Source: Acanthopleura granulata (lineage: Eukaryota; Mollusca; Polyplacophora; Chitonida; Chitonidae). Taken from it: a stretch of 64,000 nucleotides of DNA. This document shows, one piece after another, positions 35,747 to 48,100 of the stretch. The position numbers were made by a program, and so were the translations under genes. The stretch covers positions 28,415,943 through 28,479,942 of the forward strand of contig JABBOT010000005.1 in assembly GCA_016165875.1 (NCBI GenBank), in the 5' to 3' direction. Numbering within the stretch: position 1 is the stretch's first letter; each line of letters starts with the position of its first letter. Under the pieces are notes generated by a model. That model saw only the letters and a list, made by a program, of their open reading frames with translations, made no database searches and was not told the origin of the DNA.

Positions 35747-35829
35747 CCTGTGAGCATTGGTGACAGACGCACTCTACTGCATTTCTGCGGGAGCTGATTT
35801 CACGACAAAAACCCAGAGAGAGTAAGATT

Positions 35830-36190
35830 ATGGATTCACTCACGGAGATGATTATTCGATTACGAGACTGCCCCACCATCGTGGTACGTACAGGGGACCC
35901 TGAAACGGATGGACTCCCGTTATGGCGTTTCCTCCTGAAGAAACGACTGGAATATTATTAGGAGTATGAAACAGCCTATTTAATATACATGGAAGCCTTG
36001 GAGCGAGAAGTTATGGTGGGATCAGGACCAGAGTTTACAAGACTCCTCCACTGACACGCTTCAGAGGTGAACGAACTGGAGTACATCATGGAATGGAATC
36101 GTGTGAGACTTTCACGTGCGCAGGTGGAATACAGACGTGGGGGAACCACCCAACAACGACAACAACAACAATTAAGTTTCATAACGAGGC
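35830..36190 (+). pseudogene. Maverick accessory protein 2 (unknown), disrupted
   Basis: Starts MDSLTEMIIRLRDCPTIVVR and stays meaningful through YLIYMEALEREVM and LEYIMEWNRVRLSRAQVEYR, with an in-frame TAG at 35959 and a TGA near 36050. The helical, charged layout parallels the gene at 34387. The right copy (from 50134, minus) keeps the same first 22 residues with few changes, then stops. The 3' end meets the convergent gene at 36172-36390. Function unknown. Confidence 0.45.
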
Positions 36191-36390
36191 GTATCTGTGG
36201 CAGCTGGGTGGCTGAGGGATCGCTTATTCTTCACAAATCGTGGCAAAGACTTGTTCTTCAAACAGTTTACCAAGCACTTCTCGTACAAGGCGGCAGACCT
36301 TGCTGGAATGTAAATGCCGTATCTTTCTTGTCTGGCTTTTAACCTGAACATGTCCCTTAGCCTCACCAAGTCATTGGAAACCTCCTGCAT
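36172..36390 (-). CDS. Small basic Maverick protein (unknown)
   Basis: 72 residues from the ATG at 36390: MQEVSNDLVRLRDMFRLKAR, then RYGIYIPARSAALYEKCLVN and LPRFVKNKRSLS. The same protein is recognisable, with internal duplications and frame breaks, at 49545-49830 on the right. A TTTTCAG acceptor-like site lies 24 bp upstream and the zinc-finger exon (36866-36662) ends at a GTGAGT donor, so this may be a downstream exon of that gene. However, an in-frame TAG between the acceptor and the ATG argues against it. Function unknown. Confidence 0.5.
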   Translation of the reverse strand: MQEVSNDLVRLRDMFRLKARQERYGIYIPARSAALYEKCLVNCLKNKSLPRFVKNKRSLSHPAATDTPRYET

Positions 36391-36661
36391 CTCCGACTAC
36401 CCTCCGACTACCCCCTGAAAACCCCTACATATAAAAGCTTGTTTGTTTTTTCATGTACTCTATGTTATGTATTGTGTTTCTTTGTTATTTATATGTCTGT
36501 CCGTGATGTCACATAATCAAAGATTAGCCCCTAACATTCACTTCCCCTTAACTTATCATATATATATATATATATATATATACGACACACTATGCTCTGA
36601 AAATGTATACTCACAACAGTATAAAATATGTATATATATATATATATATATGTGCACTCAC

Positions 36662-36866
36662 CAGTCTTTCTCCTTCCATATCACTTTCCTTTCATGTCCA
36701 GTTCGATGATAATGCCGTTTCAGGTTTGACATACGGGTAAACTGCTTAGCACAATCCTTACAACTATACGTACACTTTCCCGATCCATGAACTTCCCGCT
36801 TGTGACGATTTAGCGTTTTACGGGCTTAAAAATACGCGAATACAAATCACAGGTAAATCCCATCAT
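36662..36866 (-). pseudogene. Two-finger C2H2 zinc-finger gene, first exon, frameshifted
   Basis: From the ATG at 36866 the frame reads MMGFTCDLYSRIFK and then must shift to continue as LNRHKREVHG. The second finger is intact: CKDCAKQFTRMSNLKRHYHR followed by TGH. A GTGAGT donor follows at 36661. The first Cys pair is damaged (Tyr at the second Cys). It is the first gene inside the inner terminus, downstream of a TATA box and two CRE motifs, and so a candidate early regulatory DNA-binding protein (inference). Confidence 0.65.
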
Positions 36867-36944
36867 TTAACAACCTCCTCCAGTCATCCACGCCTACGTG
36901 CTTATACACTGCCAAACACAGTGAAAAATGACAACCACCCCCAC

Positions 36945-36952
36945 TTTTTATA
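36945..36952 (-). promoter_or_regulatory. TATA box of the zinc-finger gene
   Basis: TATAAAAA on the minus strand, 79 bp upstream of the ATG at 36866. It is conserved as TATAAAAG at 48017-48024 in the right copy. Confidence 0.55.
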
Positions 36953-37031
36953 CGTTTTAATGTTATCATCACGTGCACACCGCATGACAGAAAAAAAAAA
37001 CAAATAACACCTTCCACCTTACCAAAATCTA

Positions 37032-37127
37032 TGACGTCATAAAGGTAACCCCCTCATGCACCTGATCACGCTCACACCACCTGATAGGAAAAAAACACAC
37101 CCTACCTTACCAAAACATATGACGTCA
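37032..37127. promoter_or_regulatory. Paired CRE (TGACGTCA) modules in the terminal region
   Basis: TGACGTCA occurs at 37032-37039 and 37120-37127. Each heads a module of about 88 bp with TTTTGGTAAGGT and CCTATCA followed by a GTG-rich CRE/E-box-like block. The right copy has the pair at 47794-47801 and 47933-47940. Confidence 0.55.
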
Positions 37128-37212
37128 TTTGACCACGGTGCCTCTAGGTACCTCCGGTACCTTCCAGGTTAAAAGATACGAATGAGGCCTGTAAGTCACA
37201 TAGTATACTACT

Positions 37213-38721
37213 TTTATGAACGAACTTAAAAACTTCGTTAAGATGTCGCAATCAGAAGATGTTTGAAAATTCAAATCTCTTTAATAACTTTTAATCTAAG
37301 CTTGAATTAGGACGCGAGTCTGCCATAGTCTCTTCCGGCAGACAATTGGGAGTGAACCATTTACCAGTCGGACACATTTTCCATTACTGTTTCCCATGGT
37401 CTGGACTTTGGGCTCGTTGAAGTGCTTGAAAATAATCGTAATCCATTCCTAAAAGTCCGTAATTACATATTAAGCCAAATCGTCATCTTTGTTAATTTCT
37501 CCCTAAAGTATTCTAGGGACAAGGCAGCCAACATATGACATAAGGGTTGCCGTCGATATCTAAAGCCCTCCTGCAAACATTCCGTTACCTGCATGCCTAC
37601 ATTCCGACACTAATCCGCCTAATTAGGTGAGTATGCTAATTTGCCGTCACATTAAGGTAAAGCCTGCGTCATTGCATAATACCGAGACTTCTGAGTTGGA
37701 CTTCCACACATATAATCCCGTAAGGGTTGGTTCGAATCTTTCTAAGCGTTACTTGATATGTCTTCAAATGTATCGCCTATTAAAAGAACTAAGTGCCCTT
37801 TTGATCATAATTTTTTTCTTTCAAAACATCCATTATTTCAATGAAAGTCCTATTATCCGGTACATGCATATCTCAGAAAGATAAATTTAACCAAACTGTT
37901 TACCCAAGGGTATTCAAAACCCAAAAATCCGTATGGCTAATATGGTGCTTGCCGCTCAATCGCGAGATTACACGAGATTGGGATTCAGGGCCATTCTTGT
38001 ACGGAAAATTGCCGAGAGGACTTTATGACAAAAAGCGGTTCAGGGCGCTCTCTCGTGGGTTCTTGTATGAAGATCCACCAATATAATAATAGAAAAGTTC
38101 GTCAGTAATGTGCCAAGCCTCAATGCAGGCACCCCGGTTACCTTCACTTGTAATGCATTGATCGTCATCTTGGAAGTGAACAGTTGTTGATTTTGTGTTG
38201 ATTTGTGTTGATTCATCAATATATATACACATGTTTGTGCTTTATAGAAAATTATCTACGATTAAACAATTTAACCCCACCCCCTCAGTTCAAAGGGTTT
38301 TAATGCCAAATAAATACGTGTTTTGGATATACATGTTTTACCCAACTGACACATGTTTTTAATGTCTTATATCTTACTGGAATGTCACGTGAAGGCAACT
38401 GTTGCCTTCTTAGGGGTCTTAATGGGGCGAAAGGTTGAAATACCAAAATTAAGTGTCTAATCTAAGGTTGTGTAATTTAAAATTAATTTTTACACAATCT
38501 GTGTCCTACTTCGCAAATTACATATTAAGCCTAATGCTGGATATAATGCTGTTTTATTTTTAATCGAAATTATGAGACTCAAAAAACGCCAAAAATTGAA
38601 AACCTGTACTTACCACTGTAATGTATCAGTTATTATTTATGTCTTCTGAATAGTCATCCATCCTGGAATAACCTTAACTATAAACTATTAAACTGTTCAA
38701 AAGTAACTTTCCTCATACCTA
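37213..38721. other. Spacer between the two Mavericks, no gene recognised
   Basis: Unique AT-rich sequence directly adjoining the left Maverick terminus. The open frames of 80-85 codons here show no recognisable motif. Confidence 0.4.
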
Positions 38722-38965
38722 CATTAAGGCCGCTCAGTCGGTTAGTGCGCTAGCGCAGCGCAATGACCTAGCAGCCTCCCATCAAAGCTCATGCTGGCTT
38801 CCTCTCCAAACGTACGTGGGAAGGTCCGCCCGTAACCTGCGGAGGGTTGTGGGTTTCCCCCGGGTTCGGCCCTGTTTCCTCCCACCATAATGCTGGACGC
38901 CGTCGTATAAGTGAAATATTCTTGAGTAGGGCGTAAAACCCCAATGAAATAAAAAGATAAATACA
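38722..38965 (+). repeat. tRNA-headed SINE, complete copy
   Basis: Head with GTCGGTTAGTGCGCTAGCGC, body with TGGGAAGGTCCGCCCGTAAC and GGTTTCCCCCGGGTT, then CCCACCATAATGCTGG, GTCGTATAAGTGAAATATTC, TTGAGTAGGGCGTAAAACCC and an A-rich end. It serves as the reference copy for the other fragments in this window. Confidence 0.8.
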
Positions 38966-41560
38966 TTATGGCCTACGGCCCATCGGACAAGACTCTCAGC
39001 GAAGGGCATGAGACCGGTAAGTTATGAGGCCTTCTGTTATAAATAATGTTACGTTACGACTTATTATCGATCTGTCCCCCGAGGCTGACTTAACGGTCGA
39101 CTGTACCCCGTTACCTAGCTGTCTTGCATAATACAATTGATCCGCTCTGACTCGGACAATGGACAGTTTCGCTAAGGCGTGCAAAGTATACTCCGCCGAA
39201 CTCCCTGTGAACCCGCAATTATGGAATTTTTTCCTCACCTACGTCGTTACATTACACCAAAAGCTATTTAAGTCGAGGATACTTATGGCATCAGACTTGG
39301 CTTGCGAAGTGCTTTACCACTTGTGCCTTCAACATTGCTCAGTGGCGTGTTTACTGAAAGGCTGATGCCGGAAATATCATTTCTACCAAATGCCTCCAAA
39401 TGTTCGTGTCGTGGCGTTTTTTTGAGAAGTAAGACTTGGAGAGTTTTCCATGGCCTCATTTCAATGCTCACCCGTCGGAGGCATCTAACGAGAGCTATAT
39501 CAGACGCAAGGAACACGACCTAGTATATTTATTTGGACTGGAACACCCTAACAAAACGAGCTACAGTGGGAAAAGGACTGAAAACTGAATTAAATGCAGT
39601 TAAATTGTGCCCACGCCTAAAAGAAGCAAAGAAACAGTAAGGAAAAAGGTTCAGAGGTGAAGTAAATGCAGTGAAATGACTGAATTTTACGAAAAGTTCT
39701 GACACCATAGAATCTTACAGGGTTCATTTCGTAAGCATGCTATATTAGACCACACTATCTACACACATATTACGTTGCCTTCAGGATATGCGATTTCCTT
39801 CGATTTCCAAGGAATTTGTCGTATAAGAATCTAATGGTATAACACCATAGTGCACAGTGTAAGGGATATTTCCTACGAAGTTGTTCGGAAGCTGTTAAAT
39901 AATAATAATAATAATAATCATCATCATCATTTGAAACCGTACAGTGGGATATTTGGCTTTAGTATCTCTGTCTATGTGTCCATCTGTCTGTCCCTCTGTC
40001 TTTCGAGCAGTCGATGACATATTTCTGAGATCCTGTGTTTTAACGAAGGGATTGACTGCAAGGCAACCCGACTGCCGACTTGACCAAACCGCAGTCTGTT
40101 GAAACAGCACAATATGAATTTATTTACATCACATCAGCGAAACCGTGAACTTGTGTGTATAAGTCTGGTATAAGGCTTTCATGTGCAGTCAGACATAACA
40201 TCGTCATTTGAGCATATTTTAGCGTAAATGTGTCGACGATCCATCATGGCGAAATCTGATTTTCAATATTCACGGCAGAATAATTTTTTCTTAAACACAT
40301 AACAATCAAACATTGTTTTCAAATATTCTTTCCTCCTTAAAGTAAACTTGAAAAAAGAAAAACTCTTAAAGACTACACGCGTATCACAACCTTTCATGAG
40401 AAATATGGATCAGTTCTGTGTCTTCTCTTCCTCTAATTCCATTGGGCTTTAACGGTAAAATTGAAAACTTTTAAATTAAGACGAAAATTAAGATGAGGGT
40501 TACTACTCTAATTTAAGTGTGAGTCTCATTTAAGCCTAAGACCACTTTGCAATCTCGTGGCCAGGGAATTTTCATATGAACATATATTCCATTCACAAGC
40601 CAGATGACTTATTCTGCCTTAGTCTAATTCGTTATGCAAGAATGATTCTGTCTAATTAAGAAACTGTCTTCAAGTGTATGTATAAGTGCTTTCAGTATTT
40701 ATTTATTAATTCATTTATTTACTTTTTTCTATTTTCTTAATTATTTCTTTGTACGCCTTATTCAAGAATTGAACAAGCGTACGTATCTTTACGATCCTTG
40801 AAATGCTCCACATCCTGTCTGTCAGTGTGGACCATTCACTACTGAATATACATTACGAATCTGTGTTAGTTGCACCAAATGCATATCATATTAACAGATG
40901 TATCAATAAATAGACAAATGATGAGAATTCTGATTTTTTTCTTCGCTAGAAAAAGAATGCTCTCCAAGATAAGCACGCTTCGTTAGTAATGTAAACATCA
41001 AAGACAAATAATTTACTGCATTTAATTTGGGGAAAATCTTTTTCTGTTGTTTTATCCTCTTTTGGGACTATTCACTGGCTAAGGGAAAACAGATTTCTCG
41101 CAATAAAGGGAAATATACTTTTCATAACTGACCAGTCGTACCTTTGCCTCAATTAGGGTCTCCAGTTTAGTAGATTGATATTACACGAGTGGTGTACGAG
41201 TCATTATTGCTGTTATGAAGGTTATGTTTATCGGTGTTGAGAGCCCAATGGGGCAATGTATGAGCTTTTGGGTTCCGTTAACCCAAGGTAACGCGAGATA
41301 GCATGAGGTTTTGCATCACGAGACTTAGAAATAAGATTTGATTTTGTGACGGCATTGATTTCTGGGTTATTCTCCCTAAGGGTCAATATCCCTACAACCG
41401 ATAGCCTGTAAACTAGTAAAATAAATAAATGAATAAAGGAACGAGTGAATAAGCAAACAAATAAGTATATAAATACGTAAAGGAATAAACACATAGTTAA
41501 ATACGCTAACAAAAGAATAACAAATCTAACGCCGTGCTTAAGATGTCTATATTTCTTCTA
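38966..41560. other. Spacer, no gene recognised
   Basis: Short open frames only (up to 94 codons). Simple repeats occur (AAT/CAT near 39900). Nothing is assignable. Confidence 0.4.
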
Positions 41561-41784
41561 TAGTATCGACAGGATTTATGGATAAAGGAAATCGAAGAGA
41601 TCAAAGCCACAGGAAACCACTGCCTTTCCCCACATACCAGAGAAATCTATGATTTAAAGCTGCAGCCGAACCAGCCCGAGGTGCTGGTGGTGTACTGTAA
41701 CCTGCAGGATATCCTCCTATTACAATATTGCAACACGTCAACTAGATCCAAAAACAGGACATCAACGCTTTAGACGAGCTTCCC

Positions 41785-42006
41785 ATGATCATATCGGAAA
41801 CCATGCTGATTCCTCGCTTAATCTTCGCAGAAACATGTCAAGCGGTACGTAAGAGGATGAATGGCCATAAGAGAGATATCAGGAGTGCTAACGACGATAA
41901 ACTGGATGGAGAATACTTCAACCCACTGGAACACTCTGTGTCAGATTTCCGAGTGGCTGGACTCCTGAAAGTGAGACAAAAGGATAGCAGAATAAAAGAG
42001 AAATAG
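41785..42006 (+). pseudogene. GIY-YIG endonuclease-like fragment (Penelope-like element)
   Basis: The frame reads AETCQAVRKRMNGHKRDIRS, then HSVSDFRVAGLLKVRQKD. The R-x-R-x-x-x-H core and the spaced H-S-x-x-D-F-x-V match the GIY-YIG nuclease tail of Penelope-like retroelements as I know them. The GIY-YIG tract itself and the reverse transcriptase are not seen, and the frame ends at 42006. A domain search of this stretch would settle it. Confidence 0.5.
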
Positions 42007-42694
42007 CAGAACAAAAAGAAAAAAAATGTTCAGCTGTGTTCGAACAGTTTCAATCGAAATTACGGATTCAAGACTCATTATTCGGACTCTACGACGCAAC
42101 TACATGTATAATAATGTCCTCTCTGTAAATTTACCGGCTCTTTACATAACTTTTATAAGCAGAGTTAGTTTGAGTAACCGTTTCTAGGACGGCCTTAACA
42201 ACTTCGTGGGCCTGTTTCTTTTGTTTCTTCTTGTTTTTGGTTGCATATTTTTCTTCTAGCGTTTGTCTGGCAATGACTTAGCCCTTGTCAGTTCTTGCCT
42301 GTTTTGCACTTATAAGAGGTGAGCTTATTTCGAACAAGCCAGCCATATTATCCCGTCCTGCCTACATATATGTAGAAAGCACATCCCACTTCACTACACC
42401 TGACGAAGCTGATAGACACTACGAGCCAGATCTTATGCCACAGCGAGTCCTACGTTAATCACAGGGGTGCTAACCACACTCAATTTTTCCTGTAAGTTAG
42501 GTTACCCTCAACTTCAGGATCAAATTAACCACGTTCTCACGACGTTGTGGCTGAAGTACAAGTATTACCAGTGTGGCGTTAAGCCATAATCACCCGTTCA
42601 CCCATTCAGTTAGTCAACCAACTCAGACACAAGGGTATGTCGGCGTAACATAGATTCGTGAGTTACGACAGCATCCCGCAACCCTGACAGACGG

Positions 42695-42960
42695 CTACAG
42701 CTTGATGGCAGTCTCCGTCCTTCGAGGATAGGCTATTAAGGACCACTAAAGTCACGAGTTCGAATCCCGCTCGTGCATCATTGGCTGCGGCTTTCAGTCG
42801 GGGTAGTGGGGGTGGTCTGGTATACCTGACGTAGGGTGCTAGTTTACTCCGGGCACTAATGTTACATAAACCTGACCGCCTTCATGTAAAAGGTCAATTC
42901 TTTTGTACGATACTAAACATTTAATAAAATGAAGAAAGGAAATAAATCAAAACATACACG
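42695..42960 (+). repeat. SINE-like element with pol III B-box
   Basis: GAGTTCGAATCCCGC is a good B-box. It is followed by a unique middle, a TTTACTCCGGGCACT block, a CTGACCGCC block and an A-rich 3' end. The head is poorly preserved. It appears to be a different subfamily from the 38722 copy. Confidence 0.5.
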
Positions 42961-44559
42961 GTTTGTGCAGCACTTCTGGCAGCCAACCATTACCACACTG
43001 ATTATCGAGATTATATAAAGCTTATTTTTGATGTAATTAGGTTTAATTGTCACAATTATCTGATGTTAAGAGAACGCCACTCACAAATAACATCTTTTGA
43101 GAATCACACGAACTGCGTAGTACACAGGATGGATCATCATTGGCCTTGATCAAAGAGAAAATACTCTCCGGCTGATGTAAGAGAGCTTTTATCGGGATAA
43201 GAAGCCATTATCGGCTTGAAAGTGGTCACAACATTTGGGATTAGGTAGAATGCGACAAGTCAATCATTTTGGTATCAATCTGAGGACACACCCATTCGGA
43301 TGAATGTCGAAATCAAGCCTTTTCTTTTACCGCCAAAAACGCCGTATTAACTATAATTCAAATAAGATTTTGACCTGAGGACAAAGAAAGCCTCGTGAAA
43401 AAACGTAGACTATAGGAATATAGTTATGGGAATTTTTTCCTTGTCTTAATTTTCCGTTCAAAAATATGAATTTTAACGGAGATTGTCAGCTAAGTTAGCT
43501 GATTTGAGCAATACCGTTGGGTTTTTTTTGTTTGCAAATCTCGCTGACTCGAGATGTCACTAGTTTTCTAAAGGCGACAAAAATAAAAGAGAGAAATAAA
43601 TTTCTTGTATCTTTCCTAGCAGTCTTTCTTATCTCCATGGTTATCTGTATTTGTGGTCTGCTGTTCCATCATTTTACTGAATGTCGACCATTAAATTTAG
43701 ATGTATTTCAGAATATGCTAGAATATTTTTACATTATTGGTTTGCAGCACGAAAGACAACGTCCAGTAGCTGACAGATTACTAACAACTACTAGCTTCCA
43801 TTCGATCTAACATCTTGTGATTCTTTCTGTTTACAGATCAACTGGATTTTTTAAAACCGACAATGGCAGGATGGGAGGATGGGCGCATTGATTGGTTGGT
43901 CGAGATCATCGGACTAAATGCCCACCATGGCAGGAAGAAACATACGTATGTTAGCTTGACAACTCCGACTGTTTAATCAAGGGCCTATCCTGGGAGCATT
44001 TAGATGCCTTGGACACACATCGCCGCTCTACACCAAAACCATGTAGAGGTGCCGCCACAGCTAGGCTTCAAATATGCGTTCTTAGTACCAAAATCCAAAT
44101 TCTCACGAATCTTGTTTACGCCTTTAGGTAAATCCTCCAATTGTTCACCATAATTACGAAGAAAGTAGTCCACTGTGTAGTTTCTTCTGCTCTTTTTTGT
44201 TTTGTTTATTTACTTATTTCACTATGTATGCATGTATTTTTAAATTCATTCGGTTTGTTTACATTGTTTCTTTCTTGTCCTATTTCCATGTACTATGATT
44301 AGTATTGTTCCAAAAATGTTTTTAAATTCTGATCATCGATTTAAAACACCTTTTCAAGGTTTTCACAAGTGGTATATGAATGTCAGATCAAACACTTATA
44401 CTTTATGTATGTCTTTCTTTTTTTATCCGCTTGGCTTTACCAATCAAATGCGCGAGACACCGAGACGGTGTCACCAGACTGTATCCACAAGTTAATCACC
44501 AACAACTGACTTCACTGGATAGGGTCTGGATGGCCCCCTAACACAGGGACTTATTATTT
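42961..44559. other. Spacer, no gene recognised
   Basis: One 97-codon frame (43517-43810) has a hydrophobic stretch (VSFLAVFLISMVICICGLLF) that could be a membrane segment, but there is no family match and no supporting context. Confidence 0.35.
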
Positions 44560-47500
44560 GTCTAGACACCTGATAGCCGTCGAACGTGACTACAGAAATA
44601 GGTATGGCTGGCTGCCGGTGATGGGCTAGGCAGGGTTTTGCACTGATATTGCCTAGCTTTCTGACTGGTCAGTCTATCAGCAGCTTAAAAGCAAAGACGC
44701 CATCAGGTCCTCAGTCGGCAGCACAATACTCCACACTTCAAACGAAGATTATTCAACAACGAATGCATACAAATTCACACAGGCTTTTCCATTCAAGAGA
44801 GAATTTTATAGTCTTTTTATTGAGCAGTGCCTCAGAGCTATCTTTCACTTTGATAACTTGTGCTATAATTGGTATATGGTCATTTAATTTCCTCCTTCAT
44901 GCAAATTTATCAAAATTAACTTAAACCATTTTGCTACTCATGTGTAAATTCTTGTACTGCCATCCTACACGTATGTTTATTTTGTTTTCGTGATACATCA
45001 CTATTTAGCCATTTGTGCGTAATAAAGTTTCATTAATTCATTCATGAGTGGCTCACGCTACTCTATCACACTAACCATCCAGCCACGCTTTACTAAATAA
45101 AACTAATTCTAAGAAGAATGAATTGCATCATCCTTTACACCCATTTTCCCTCTCGCGCTAAAACAAAACCTCTTCCTTAACCTCAGGTAAAAACCTTTTT
45201 GTACCTGTTCACGTTTTCTGCTCTTTTTTCGGTTGTGTTTGGTTTCAGTATCTGTCTTCAGTTGCTTAAAGTGACAGGTTGATGGCTATTTTGTCTTCAT
45301 CACATGAAAAGCTTTACAAATCTTGACAACTTTCTGTACAACTGTGTGCTTTTTGCCCGTCCTTGTCAAAATTTCGAAGATCAAAGCTCGCTACAGTGTT
45401 CCGACTGTCCGATTACTATGGGAAAAACAACAGACTTAGAGTCATCGGTTTTAGCAGAGATTTGCCCGATGCGCATTTTCCTTTCCGATGAAGTGTTTTT
45501 TACCTTTAAACGTCAGACGAGAGGAAACGAGATGTGGACTCTGGAATAGAATTTCACGAATAAAAATGACAGTTAATATTTTTTGTCAGCGCCCGATAAT
45601 AGGCTACTCTCATCATCAAAAGGGTTTTTTGACTCTAGACTCAAACTGCAGACACGGAAAAAAACAACCTTTTTACATTTTATTCCCTGCTCAGGCACAA
45701 TTCGCCAATATTACTGGGAAATAGAGCATCTTGAAGTTGTGAAAGATCCCCTTACCCCCCCCCCTTACAAAATTCACATACGGGGCTGGATAACCGCTGA
45801 GAAAGACGTCATAGTAACGCGATGACGCAGTGTCTTCTTGCCGGTATGACCTGCAAAGGTGAACCCGCCTAAAACAAGTCTTCCTCAGGGGTGTCTCACT
45901 GTATAATGTTTAGCACGCCACAGTTCTGTTTGTTTCTTCGTTTGGGGTCCAACGCCGCCGTCAACATTGTTTCGGTCACGTGGTCTTGTAGCAAGCATTA
46001 TATATATAGGGACGTCATGTCGAAGACACGGGACACGATACTCCAGCATGTCGCATTATACTGACACCGGGTAGAGCAATACTTGGTTTGTTCCACGTTT
46101 ACAGACACTCCAGTACTACAGTATCGGTGCCGATAGTTGTGCTCAAAGAACAAAAGACAGTTCACAAGAACAGCAGCGTAACAAAAGGAAAGGATTTGCT
46201 CAGGATTACCGTACAGTGAAGAACATTTTCCTTGTAGGACTGCGAGGAGGTGTAGAAGTGCGAGAAACCAGGGGAAAACCACCGCGCTCTGCTAGGTGCC
46301 CGGGAACTCTCCTGACACAAAGCTGTGGCCGACCGTACTAGACCAGCATTGGGGGCTAGTATATTTAACTGAAGGTTGAGTGATTTCTACCCATTTCAGA
46401 GTAGAGGAAAATGAGACCTTAAAGTGTCGTTTTTATCGCAGGTTCCGACGTATCAGAAATCGAGTTGAAAAATAATGTGATTTTCCAAGAACCTAATTTT
46501 GAAAGAGGCTGCAAACCCAGTGACTTTAAGAATATGAAATGCGCTTAAATCCATCACTCACTCGGCTGTTCGTTTATACATAATACAAGAACATTTCAGC
46601 TAGCTTTTCAATGAAAGGACCAAAATAAAGAGGATGGTACCGAACTGAGGTAAGACATTTAGCGTCGCTGTCGTACTACGTCACTACTTTACGGCCACAG
46701 TGACGATTGCACAAGTCTGGACCACTCTGTGTTAAGAGGTATGTGTTCACCATTGCTACCGACAAAACTCCATTTACTTGACATTTGCTGTCTTTCAGTC
46801 TTAGTCAATGAGTGAAACCTTCAACACTATTCTAGTTTTCGACACCCCCAATACATGACCACAAGAAAATCACATATTATAAATTCTTAAATTTAACAGC
46901 AATATTCAATTGTATTGCAACGAGCGTAAATCACGCCCATTCTCAGGAGATTTGAAAGGGACCAAGGCTAAAAATAATGCGGTTGTTGCTGTTGTTATTC
47001 TTTTGGAAACCCCAGGATGGGTGTTGCAGAAGGATTGCCAATTAAATAAACAAATTCATTTATTGATTCAATGATGTTTCATTCATTTGGTAGCAGGCGG
47101 GACACGATTGAAGGAAACCAGGGCCCGGAGATGTCTACCATATATACTTGCTCTCTCAAGTGACACTAGCAGCGCGTGCAAGACTTTGAGCATGTGACCT
47201 CACTGATCAAGGATCAAATGGATTGAGGGAAAACCGGGACGGCGAAGGTCGTCAATTTGAACTAACAGACGGAATTTTTCAAGAACACAAATGATTAATG
47301 TGTTTATAAGCATACTGAATGAAAAACAAAACTTAGGCGGAGATTTCCGTTTTGATAGATTTTGTAGTATGAAATAGTGACAGTGGGCTGTATCGTCGGA
47401 GGCAGAGGTGTAAAATTCCGCCTTGACAGATTGCGCTGGTCTGGTCATTACGTACAGTCTTTCATAACGCAGATTTATGTCTGACATTCCGGAGGCCTAT

Positions 47501-47640
47501 CGCAAATTGAATACTTGCAACGATAAATAACCTATCCAGTTTTCTAAAATGAGAAATAGCGGCATGTGCCATATACATACGTCCACCACGGTTTTTGCCC
47601 AAGTGAAAAGAACAAAAGTGATAAAACTGTCATCCAAAGG
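44560..47640. repeat. Dispersed repeat, copy C (mosaic)
   Basis: Third copy of the family at 365-3250 and 4255-6830, in the same orientation. Conserved blocks are 44640-44835, 45085-45720, 46330-46760 and 46797-47640. No coding function is recognised. Confidence 0.5.
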
Positions 47641-47793
47641 GTGAAATACAAGATGACACCCCCCGCAAAATCCCCCCCCAAAAACAAAAACACCCCCCCC
47701 AAAAAAAACAAACAAACAAAGCAAATAACAAGAGTAGTATACTAGAGAACTTACAGGTCTCATTCCTATCTTTTAACCTGGGAGGTACCGTGG

Positions 47794-47940
47794 TGACGTC
47801 ATATGACGTGATAGGTTGTGGTGGGAGGTGGTAGGGAGTCATGGAGTGCACAGGATGCGGGAGAGGTGGGAGGTGTTTTTTTTCCTATCACGTGGTGTGG
47901 GCGTGATCAGGTGCATGAGGGAGTTACCTTTATGACGTCA
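47794..47940. promoter_or_regulatory. Paired CRE modules (right copy)
   Basis: TGACGTCA at 47794-47801 and 47933-47940, 139 bp apart against 88 bp on the left. They lie upstream of the TATA box at 48017. Confidence 0.55.
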
Positions 47941-48016
47941 TAGGTTTTGGTAAGGTGGAAGGTGTTATTTGTTTTTTTCCTATCATGCGATGTGCACGTG
48001 ATGATAACATTAAGAG

Positions 48017-48024
48017 TATAAAAG
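48017..48024 (+). promoter_or_regulatory. TATA box of the zinc-finger gene (right copy)
   Basis: TATAAAAG, 84 bp upstream of the ATG at 48101, in the same relative position as on the left. Confidence 0.55.
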
Positions 48025-48100
48025 TGGGGCGGTTGTCATTTTTCACTGTGTTTGGCAGTGTATAAGCACGTAGGCGTGGATGACTGGATGCAGGTGTTAA

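Larger units (their letters stand above)
24302..37212. mobile_element. Maverick/Polinton (adintovirus-like), left copy
   Basis: The gene content is diagnostic: packaging ATPase remnant, core proteins, penton-like and double-jelly-roll capsid proteins, and adenain-like protease on the plus strand; protein-primed DNA polymerase on the minus strand; and a terminus AGTAGTATACTA at 37212, in keeping with the AG start reported for Polintons. The outer terminus and integrase are absent. The 6 bases following the inner terminus are TTTATG, which are not shared with the other copy (AACAAG). Confidence 0.9.
29721..37212. repeat. Inner inverted-repeat arm, left (diverged tract)
   Basis: This tract pairs with 47733-54314 on the opposite strand, at clearly lower identity (about 85-90% at protein level in the polymerase) and with several large indels. 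Homology ends at the Maverick terminus AGTAGTATACTA (minus strand, ending at 37212). Confidence 0.85.

Noticed and set aside
42740..42775. Possible tRNA gene in the spacer
   Set aside because: Good B-box but no cloverleaf. The SINE-like body and A-rich tail that follow explain it.
43517..43810. Possible single-pass membrane protein
   Set aside because: One hydrophobic stretch in an AT-rich 97-codon frame, with no homology or context.
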